Source: CBFGRU01 sp965651255 | GTDB taxonomy: Bacteria > Planctomycetota > Phycisphaerae > Phycisphaerales > SM1A02 | Direction: 5' to 3' | Assembly (NCBI GenBank): GCA_965651255.1 | Contig: CBFGRU010000065.1 | Coordinates: 1-13,347, forward strand | Length of the DNA: 13,347 nt | Part shown: positions 1 to 5,268 of the stretch, one piece after another | Layout: every line of letters begins with the position of its first letter | How positions within the stretch are numbered: position 1 is the stretch's first letter | Made by a program: the position numbers and the translations under genes | The notes under the pieces: generated by a model | The model's input: the letters and a program-made list of their open reading frames with translations, nothing else | Database searches by the model: none | What the model was told of the DNA's origin: nothing

Positions 1-159
1 TCGTATGATCAGCGCACGCGCGCGTCATGCCGCACCTCTCTACGAAAGGTTCAAATTGAAAACGGCCGAGGGTCTGAGCAAACCGTCGGCCGCGCCGGAA
101 CGTGTGCGATCGCGCCACGATAGTCGAGCGCATGTGGGGGCAGATTGGAGAGTCAAACA

Positions 160-192
160 GCCGGTACCGCACAGCGATGGTGCGGTACCGGC
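160..192 (-). terminator. Rho-independent-type terminator hairpin
   Basis: A perfect 13-bp inverted repeat (GCCGGTACCGCAC, 160-172, with its complement at 180-192) encloses a 7-base loop. It lies 16 bases past the stop of the small secreted protein ending at 208. On the minus strand it is followed by TGTTTGAC, a weak T-rich tail, so it probably ends that transcript. Stem and loop are seen directly; the terminator role is inferred from position. Confidence 0.65.
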
Positions 193-207
193 AAGGTGGC
201 AATGGAT

Positions 208-540
208 TCAGGAGGTCTTCACTTCCACTCGAGTGGCCACACCCTTCTCATGGGTGACCATGGCCTGACGATCCGCCGCAAGCGCTTTCGCCATTGTTGA
301 CGGTTGCCCGTCGAGCAGGAACACGGTCTTCTCATTCACCGTGATGGCCAACTCGCCGTTCGAGGTCAACAACACGAATGTCTTTCGCTCCGCATCAATA
401 CTCTTGATGCTGCCGATGGCCTCATCAAGATCCGCCTTCAGCGAACAGACGACTTCCTGTGTTCGCTGCACGAACATCTCAGGACTCACGCCTTGGAGCA
501 GTACGGCACAACCGATCGCAGCCATCGTGTGGGTGATCAT
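208..540 (-). CDS. Small secreted protein with DUF5666-like beta module
   Basis: A 110-residue protein of unassigned function. The ATG at 540 is preceded by AAGGAG at 7 bases spacing, which fixes the start. Residues 6-20 are a short hydrophobic stretch resembling a weak signal peptide, though it lacks N-terminal lysine or arginine, so export is uncertain. Residues 43-107 follow the pattern G-x-I-K-S-I-D-x-x-x-K-T-F-x-L ... V-N-E-K-T-x-F-L-L-D-G ... A-x-x-V, as in DUF5666-like small beta-barrel domains found in periplasmic or secreted proteins of planctomycetes. Two cysteines (11 and 32) could form a disulphide, or C11 could be a lipobox remnant, but no clear lipobox is seen. It is monocistronic, with a terminator hairpin just downstream. 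The family assignment rests on pattern only. Confidence 0.7.
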   Translation of the reverse strand: MITHTMAAIGCAVLLQGVSPEMFVQRTQEVVCSLKADLDEAIGSIKSIDAERKTFVLLTSNGELAITVNEKTVFLLDGQPSTMAKALAADRQAMVTHEKGVATRVEVKTS

Positions 541-1038
541 GTCTGAACTCCTTGCTTCAGTTCTGTCCCAGCCAGAGGCGCCGTGCGCCGGGGGAAACTG
601 ACTGGTCCACGGCTCCGCAACGCATCCACTTGGGATGGTGAAGCCGAGTGCCGAACGCGATCAAGTGTTCAGCGCGCGTGTTCTGACCGATCAGGCGACC
701 CGGGCGAATTGCGTCCGGTAGACGAGGGCTGGATGCATCGGAGCCGGCCGGTTCCTCCTGCATCATGCAGCGTCTTTGCACATCTTCGCCGCGCTGAGGG
801 GTTCGCGTTGATCCTGGTCGTGTGAACATGCTGCCTCTCACTCAGTTGTCGCGTTCGACGACTGGCATTCCCTACGCCGGGGCGGTTGCAGCGGTTGCCG
901 TGACTTTTTTCACGGGTTCATCCACCGCGGTCGGGACATGCTGCAACCGCGTATTTTCGGCGGTTCCACACCATCATCGCGCGCACGAAAAAAATCGCGG
1001 TTCGACAGAAGTTCGGATGAACAGATTCTGACCAGCGG
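541..1038. other. Gene-poor interval with nested inverted repeat
   Basis: About 500 bases separate the start of the small secreted protein (540) from the stop of the zinc-ribbon gene (1039). The open frames here (for example 557-841 minus and 822-1031 plus) have no ribosome binding site, no recognisable motif and unremarkable composition, and I do not call them. The only structure seen is the inverted repeat at 882-950 and a run of seven A at 988-994, which reads as T7 on the minus strand and may help end transcription from the zinc-ribbon gene. The promoter of the 208-540 gene must lie in the left part, but no convincing sigma-70 boxes are visible. Confidence 0.5.
882..950. repeat. Nested inverted repeat (possible structured RNA or terminator)
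   Basis: GCGGTTGCAGC (882-892) pairs perfectly with GCTGCAACCGC (940-950). Inside it a second hairpin, CCGTGA (898-903) with TCACGG (910-915), has a CTTTTT loop, and the self-complementary ACCGCGGT lies at 924-931. On the plus strand the outer stem is followed by GTATTTT. The whole could fold as a multi-stem RNA or act as a transcription stop for the minus-strand operon ending at 1039. The pairing is seen; the function is unknown. Confidence 0.4.
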
Positions 1039-1344
1039 TCACTGCAACTGGCCGCATTCGCTGCAACGCGCCGGATCACTCCCGCGCAGGTCGTAGCCGC
1101 AACTCCAGCAGCAGCCGCGCTCGCGCCGGCGCTCCATCAATGTCAGCCGGTGATTGCTCCAGCCCATCGCCGCCAGAACAATCACACTCACCAGTCCAAG
1201 CACCACCAGATCCCACCAGCCGCGCATCGATCCCGCAAAGGCCAGCAGCCAGACCGCAGCGCTCACCCACAGGATCAGCCACCACCTTCGCCGGGCGCTG
1301 CGAAGTGAGTCGGGCCGTTGTCGATTCGCCGCGTGCCTCTTCAT
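1039..1344 (-). CDS. Two-helix membrane protein with C-terminal zinc ribbon
   Basis: A 101-residue protein when started at the ATG at 1344, one base after the trpB stop (1346-1348). Earlier in-frame starts at 1365 and 1392 would overlap trpB and have no better ribosome binding site. A basic N-terminus is followed by membrane helices at about residues 21-39 and 43-61. The end is a four-cysteine zinc ribbon, C79-W-S-C82-G-Y-D-L-R-G ... C94-S-E-C97-G. This layout, a short membrane protein with a terminal CGYDLRG ribbon, is very common in Phycisphaerae and has no known function. The ribbon is probably cytoplasmic because the loop before it is rich in arginine (ERRRER). The tight junction with trpB suggests co-transcription and translational coupling, but nothing ties it to tryptophan synthesis. 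Confidence 0.8.
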   Translation of the reverse strand: MKRHAANRQRPDSLRSARRRWWLILWVSAAVWLLAFAGSMRGWWDLVVLGLVSVIVLAAMGWSNHRLTLMERRRERGCCWSCGYDLRGSDPARCSECGQLQ

Positions 1345-1345
1345 G

Positions 1346-2563
1346 TCAATGTGTGAATCGTGCATCAAGCAGCCGCATCGCTTCCTGCACATCCTTATCG
1401 CCGCGGCCGGAGCAGTTCACGACGATCACCTGATCCGCCGACATCGTCTTCGCCCGCCGCACCGCTTCGCAGATCGCGTGTGCCGTTTCGAGCGCGGGAA
1501 TGATGCCCTCCAGTTCCGCCAGCAACCGGAACGCATCAAGCGCTTCATCATCGCTCACGCTCGTGTACTCGACGCGCCCCGAATCCTTCCAGAACGAATG
1601 CTCAGGACCGACGCCGGGGTAATCAAGCCCCGCCGAGCACGAATGCACATCCGCGGTCTGGCCGAACGAATCCTGCAGCACGTACGACATCGAGCCGTGC
1701 AGCACGCCCGGCGTTCCGTAGCTCAGCGGTGCAGCGTGCGCGCCGATATCCCTTCCACGACCGCCCGCTTCGACGCCGATCAACCGCACCGATGCTTCAT
1801 CCACATACGGATAGAAAATCCCCGCCGCGTTCGAGCCGCCGCCGACGCACGCGATCACCGCATCGGGCTGGCGACCAATCATCACCCCGCACTGCTCGCG
1901 CGTCTCCCTGCCGATCACGCTCTGAAAATCGCGCACGATCATCGGGAAGGGGTGCGGCCCGACGACCGAGCCCAGGATGTAATGCGTCGACTCCACCGAA
2001 CCCATCCAGTCGCGCATCGCTTCGTTCGTCGCATCCTTCAGCGTCCGCGAGCCGGACTCCACTGCGTTCACGGTCGCACCAAGCAGCTTCATGCGGAAGA
2101 CGTTGAGCGACTGCCTGCGCACATCTTCCGCGCCCATGTACACCTCGCACGTCAGGCCGAAGTGCGCGCAGGCCGTCGCGGTCGCGACGCCGTGCTGCCC
2201 CGCGCCGGTCTCGGCGATGACGCGTTTCTTTCCCATGCGCTTCGTCAGCAGCGCCTGGCCGATCGTGTTGTTGATCTTGTGCGCGCCGGTGTGGGCGAGG
2301 TCCTCGCGCTTGAGATAGATCTTCGCCCCGCCCGCATGTTCGGTAAGGCGCTGCGCGAAGGTGAGCGGCGTCGGCCGACCGACGAACTCGCGCAGCAGTC
2401 GCTCGAACTCGCGCGTGAACTCGGGATCGCGCTTCGCCTCGGCGTACGCGGCATCCAACTCCTCGAGCGCCGCAACCAGCGTCTCCGGCACGTACCGGCC
2501 GCCGAACCGGCCGAAACGACCCTTGGCATCAGGAACCTGCGAAAGCGGGGCGGTGGTCATCAT
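1346..2563 (-). CDS. trpB: Tryptophan synthase beta chain
   Basis: A 405-residue PLP enzyme of the usual TrpB length. It condenses indole with L-serine to make L-tryptophan, normally as the alpha2beta2 complex with TrpA in the cytoplasm. The N-terminus carries the family signature [18 protein letters not shown] (residues 12-29). The PLP-binding lysine is K96 in [10 protein letters not shown]. The catalytic glutamate is E118 in [12 protein letters not shown]. The PLP phosphate loop GGGSNA is at 241-246, and S385 in NCSGRGDKD contacts the cofactor pyridine nitrogen. [11 protein letters not shown] and [14 protein letters not shown] are also present. All key residues are intact. The start is ATG at 2563 or the adjacent ATG at 2560; no strong Shine-Dalgarno decides between them. 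No trpA, trpC or trpF lies beside it. The partner downstream is a zinc-ribbon membrane protein. Confidence 0.97.
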   Translation of the reverse strand: MMTTAPLSQVPDAKGRFGRFGGRYVPETLVAALEELDAAYAEAKRDPEFTREFERLLREFVGRPTPLTFAQRLTEHAGGAKIYLKREDLAHTGAHKINNTIGQALLTKRMGKKRVIAETGAGQHGVATATACAHFGLTCEVYMGAEDVRRQSLNVFRMKLLGATVNAVESGSRTLKDATNEAMRDWMGSVESTHYILGSVVGPHPFPMIVRDFQSVIGRETREQCGVMIGRQPDAVIACVGGGSNAAGIFYPYVDEASVRLIGVEAGGRGRDIGAHAAPLSYGTPGVLHGSMSYVLQDSFGQTADVHSCSAGLDYPGVGPEHSFWKDSGRVEYTSVSDDEALDAFRLLAELEGIIPALETAHAICEAVRRAKTMSADQVIVVNCSGRGDKDVQEAMRLLDARFTH

Positions 2564-2622
2564 GCAGGATCGTAGTCATGACGATGCGCGCCAAGGCCCC
2601 GGCACCTGAGCGAACACGGAAT

Positions 2623-2712
2623 CCACCACGGAGAACACTGAGGTCACGGAGGGAAGTATGAAGCGAACTGCTTCGGCTGCCTCTCGCTGTGCTCTCCGTG
2701 CTCTCCGTGATG
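2623..2712. repeat. 'CACGGAG' imperfect hairpin element
   Basis: The left arm at 2623-2652 (starts CCACCACGGAGAACACTGAG) pairs imperfectly with the right arm at 2680-2712 (contains CTCCGTGCTCTCCGTGATG). In the best 19-bp stretch 16 positions match, and most differences would be G-U pairs in RNA. Each arm itself repeats CACGGAG or CTCCGTG. Dispersed elements of this type are familiar between genes in planctomycetes and other large-genome bacteria, where they often give spurious 'HGEHGEH' translations. It lies between two minus-strand genes and may end the upstream transcript (stop at 2738) or act as a mobile REP-like unit. The function is inferred. Confidence 0.65.
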
Positions 2713-2737
2713 AATGTCCGCAGAACGGGGCAGGGGG

Positions 2738-3427
2738 TTACGCGGCCTGCACGAGTCCGCCGACGACGTTCGTGTAGATCGGCGACGCAGCCGGCCCTGA
2801 TTCCTTCCGCGTGTTGAACCAGAAGGCGGTGATCCATACTTTTGAGCCTTCCGGCACACTGGTCGGAATGGTCACATCAACAATCGTTCTGCCATCGTTG
2901 CAGTAGAAGCTCCACGCGGTCACATCATCGGGAACGGTCGCGCCGACGTAATACAGCACCGTCGCGCCGATCACACCATCGGGCTTGCCGCGCCGATCGG
3001 TGTTCTCCATGTCGCGCAGCCGAATGCGCACCGTCCTGCCGAACGTGCGCTCGACATACATCACGGGCGGATATTCCGGCACCGGCACGGGTGAAGGTTC
3101 CGGATTCGGCACATTGAGCCCGAGATTCGATTTCTGCGTGTCGGTGACGTTGGGATTCTCGCGCACGATGCCCGCGAGTTCCCGCGCGAAGGCGATGAGC
3201 GCCGCCTTCGCGTTGTTCTTGGTCACGATCGCCGATGGCGTGCGCGTGCCGTTGTCATTCGCCGCCTGGAGCGCGGCCGCATACGCGGTGTTGAGAGCCG
3301 CGTAATCGCTCGCCTGCGTGAGCGTCAGGCCGTACGCCACCGCATCAGCATTGATCAGTGTGCTGAAGTTATTGGACCATAGGAGAAGGTCCGCCTCTTT
3401 GCTCGGGATGAAGCTTTCGTACAACAT
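2738..3427 (-). CDS. Conserved-type hypothetical protein, helical N-half plus beta C-domain
   Basis: A 229-residue protein of unknown role. I start it at the ATG at 3427, which has GAGGAG 6-7 bases upstream; the GTG at 3445 is in frame but overlaps that site. Residues 1-105 look helical: F-I-P-S-K-E-A-D-L-L-L-W-S-N-N-F, then alanine-rich helices with N-x-A-K-A-A-L-I-A-F-A-R-E-L-A. A proline linker (108-122, PEPSPVPVPEYPP) leads to a beta-rich half with FGRTVRIRLRD (129-139), GKPDGVIGATV (147-157) and VWITAFWFNTRKESGPAASP (197-216), resembling a fibronectin type III-like fold. The same architecture recurs in hypothetical proteins of planctomycetes and Verrucomicrobia, recalled from general knowledge. 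There is no signal peptide. It is a single gene facing away from the 21-bp array. Confidence 0.8.
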   Translation of the reverse strand: MLYESFIPSKEADLLLWSNNFSTLINADAVAYGLTLTQASDYAALNTAYAAALQAANDNGTRTPSAIVTKNNAKAALIAFARELAGIVRENPNVTDTQKSNLGLNVPNPEPSPVPVPEYPPVMYVERTFGRTVRIRLRDMENTDRRGKPDGVIGATVLYYVGATVPDDVTAWSFYCNDGRTIVDVTIPTSVPEGSKVWITAFWFNTRKESGPAASPIYTNVVGGLVQAA

Positions 3428-4297
3428 GTCTTGCTCCTCGTACACGATTTCCTGGGCCGCCCCATCAGCGCCGGCACGCGCCGGCCCCCTGACGCTGGCT
3501 TCTATCGGACGGTCGGCAATGGGGGGCGGCCGATTGAGCGAAGTTCGTCGATTGCGACAGAAAACAAACGGCCAAGCCGCGAAGCGGTGATCGCTAAGGT
3601 CTTGATTTTCGATGAGTTAGCGTCACGCCCGCCGGACTGCCGGGAAATGAAGTTTTTGGGTCCGATCGACCGCTGCGGCGGGCCCAGTCACGCGCATACG
3701 AGCGGCGTTCACGCGCGTTTCATCGGCATTCATGCGCGTGGGAGCGTCATTCACGCGCGTGGAAGCGTCGTTCACGCGCGTGGGAGCGTCATTCACGCGC
3801 GTGGGAGCGTCGTTCACGCGCGTGTAAGCGGCGTTCACGCGCATGAGAGCGTTGTTCACGCGCGTGTTAGCGGCGTTCACGCGCATGGGAGCGTTGTTCA
3901 CGCGCGTGTTAGCGGCGTTCACGCGCATGGGAGCGACTCAAACGCGCATGAGAGCGACCAAAACGCGCGTGCAAGCGACATTCACGCGCGTGGGGGGGAT
4001 GTTCATGCGGGTGGCAGGGGGCTTCACGCGCGGGGCGAACAACGGAACCGATATGTTCTTTCTGTACACCCACACCTTCCGCCGTCAGGGGCGACCTTGT
4101 AGAATGACGGCATCATGACGCCCCGACCCGGACACCACGGCCCCAAAAATCAAAGGGATGAGAAACGTACATGTCCCGTAGTCAGGCCCGTTTTCAGGTC
4201 CAATCAAGGGCATGGTTGCACTTGGCGGGACGTGCTTCGATGGCTGACACAGCCGTTCGAAGGCCCGTTGCCGATCATAAACTAGCGGCAAAGCTGG
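3428..4297. other. 870-base divergent intergenic region
   Basis: This gap lies between two genes transcribed away from each other (starts at 3427 minus and about 4298 plus), so it must contain both promoters. Its centre, 3689-4034, is the 21-bp palindrome array. The left flank has a small GC hairpin, GCCGGC-ACGC-GCCGGC, at 3470-3485, upstream of the minus gene. The right flank 4035-4297 holds a 56-codon frame (ATG 4115 to TAG 4285) without a ribosome binding site, which I do not call. Long open frames run through the array on both strands because the period is a multiple of three. I do not see clear sigma-70 boxes. Confidence 0.6.
3689..4034. repeat. 17 x 21-bp tandem array of CACGCGCGTG palindromes
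   Basis: Seventeen units start at 3689 and every 21 bases to 4025 with no insertion or deletion in the register. The unit is about CACGCGCGTGGGAGCGTCGTT. The first 10 bases form a perfect palindrome in seven units (3752, 3773, 3794, 3815, 3857, 3899, 3983). Three others read CACGCGCATG (3836, 3878, 3920), and the rest carry one or two changes. GCG at unit positions 4-6 is present in all 17, and AGCG at 13-16 in 13. Edge units are more diverged (CATGCGGGTG at 4004, CACGCGCGGG at 4025). Twenty-one bp is two helical turns, so the palindromes lie on one DNA face. It is not CRISPR-like, as there are no unique spacers of usual size. The role is unknown; a minisatellite, a protein-binding array or a repeat-encoding gene are all possible. 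Confidence 0.9.
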
Positions 4298-4948
4298 ATG
4301 CTCTGGATGCCGATCCTCGCTCGAGCCAGAAGATTGGGTAATGGTCGATATGTGCGGCTGGCTAAGCCATACATACTCATGCTGTTGCTTGGAGCCGTCA
4401 TCGCATGTGTGCTTGCGCAATCGCTTGTCATAATAGGTCACGTCCTCCAGTGGCATCGGCCTGTATTGCCAACGGAGGAAGATGTCGTTCGCGCGGTTGG
4501 CGCGTTGCCGGGATCAGGCGAGATAATAGTATATGATGAAAGGAAGCGGTCAGGAATTGGCTATCTGGAAATCACAGCAATTGGGCCTACCGTGGTGGTC
4601 TATGCGCAATCCGGATGGCCCTTTACGTGCTTTGAAGGCGCGATGTGGCGGGAATATGCTGGAGGAGAATGGACTTCTGCTGGAGCATTTGAGCTAAGTA
4701 TTGCTGGCCTGGTTGCGACAATTCCTTACAGGCCCGCTTGGATGGGCGTGGTTGCAAATTCGGTAATATGGGCGGCACCTTTCATCGTATTTCAAGCAGT
4801 AAGTATCCTGCGGCAAAGAGTTAGATATTCTTCACGAATTCGTCGAGGAGCGTGTGGACAGTGCGGATACCCGCTGGATGGGCTACGAAGTAAGAAATGT
4901 CCAGAATGTGGATCGTCCTGTGCAAGTACTCACGCCGCCCACGAATAG
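4298..4948 (+). CDS. Bitopic/two-helix membrane protein with C-terminal zinc ribbon
   Basis: A 216-residue protein of unknown function. A basic N-terminus leads into a membrane helix at about residues 26-47. Residues 55-148 form a presumed extracytoplasmic domain of beta character (GEIIVYDERKRSGIGYLEI, WPFTCFEGAMWREYAGGEW). A second helix follows at about 150-170, then a basic stretch and a zinc ribbon, C186-G-Q-C189-G-Y-P-L-D-G ... C201-P-E-C204. This is the same terminal ribbon type as in the gene at 1039-1344, with a larger external domain. The start is uncertain: ATG at 4298 or 4307, and neither has a clear Shine-Dalgarno. The codons are visibly richer in A and T (for example AGTTAGATATTC, ATAGTATATGATG) than in the neighbouring genes, which may mark weak expression or later acquisition. 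Its neighbours on both sides face the other way. Confidence 0.8.
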   Translation: MLWMPILARARRLGNGRYVRLAKPYILMLLLGAVIACVLAQSLVIIGHVLQWHRPVLPTEEDVVRAVGALPGSGEIIVYDERKRSGIGYLEITAIGPTVVVYAQSGWPFTCFEGAMWREYAGGEWTSAGAFELSIAGLVATIPYRPAWMGVVANSVIWAAPFIVFQAVSILRQRVRYSSRIRRGACGQCGYPLDGLRSKKCPECGSSCASTHAAHE

Positions 4949-5098
4949 TGCTTCAGCACACCGCCCAACCGCTCGCGACATGGAACATCGCCCGTCCCGC
5001 CTAGCCGCAACAGTCGTACAAATTCGCGTGTGAATATCGGATCGCGCACGCCGAGGCGAAGCGCGACAGTGGTCATGCCTAATCGTAGCCACATCGAT

Positions 5099-5200
5099 GG
5101 GTGCCACTGCTTGACCCGGAGGGCAAGCAGTGCGAACGGGATTCGATGTAAGTCACACCCAGTGCGCACGGCTTGCTCTTCGAGCCAAGCCGTGGCACCC
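5099..5200. repeat. REP-like element with two nested hairpins
   Basis: GGGTGCCACTGCTTG (5099-5113) and CAAGCCGTGGCACCC (5186-5200) are inverted copies matching at 14 of 15 positions. Each arm also forms its own hairpin with a neighbouring sequence: CACTGCTTG (5105-5113) with CAAGCAGTG (5124-5132), and CACGGCTTG (5167-5175) with CAAGCCGTG (5186-5194). The result is two similar hairpins head to tail inside an outer inverted repeat, the arrangement of BIME/REP doublets. It sits between convergent genes, the usual place for such elements. Mobility by a RAYT-type transposase is possible; none is encoded in this window. Confidence 0.65.
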
Positions 5201-5214
5201 GGACTTGAAACACA

Positions 5215-5241
5215 ACGGGGCCGATGTGCGGTCGGCCCCGT
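5215..5241 (-). terminator. Terminator of the NfeD/flotillin operon
   Basis: A perfect 10-bp stem, ACGGGGCCGA (5215-5224) with TCGGCCCCGT (5232-5241), has a 7-base loop. It lies 27 bases past the flotillin stop at 5269. On the minus strand it is followed by TGTGTTTC, a modest T-rich tail. It could also stop plus-strand transcripts from the zinc-ribbon gene. Confidence 0.7.
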
Positions 5242-5268
5242 GGTGCTGCTTCATTGTGTTCGCGGCGA

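Larger units (their letters stand above)
4949..5268. other. Intergenic interval with repeat and terminator, no gene called
   Basis: About 320 bases lie between two convergent genes (plus gene ending at 4948, minus gene ending at 5269). It contains a REP-like palindromic element at 5099-5200 and a strong hairpin at 5215-5241. A minus-strand frame at 4930-5169 has no ribosome binding site and overlaps the 3' end of the zinc-ribbon gene; its translation may be a decayed fragment but matches nothing I recognise. Confidence 0.5.

Noticed and set aside
557..841. A 94-codon minus-strand ORF in the gene-free interval
   Set aside because: Arginine/proline-rich translation typical of chance frames in GC-rich DNA, without start signals.
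1154..2575. A 473-codon plus-strand frame opposite trpB
   Set aside because: It is a mirror of the GC-rich trpB codons on the minus strand; the translation is arginine/histidine-rich with no domain, while trpB is unmistakable.
3689..4034. CRISPR array
   Set aside because: The repeated unit is only 21 bp with the spacer part itself repeated; there are no unique 30-40 base spacers and no cas genes.
4115..4285. A 56-codon plus-strand ORF before the second zinc-ribbon gene
   Set aside because: No ribosome binding site and no recognisable motif; not distinguishable from a chance frame.
4930..5169. A 79-codon minus-strand ORF
   Set aside because: It overlaps the end of the zinc-ribbon gene and half of the REP-like element, with no ribosome binding site; a decayed fragment is possible but I cannot name a parent.
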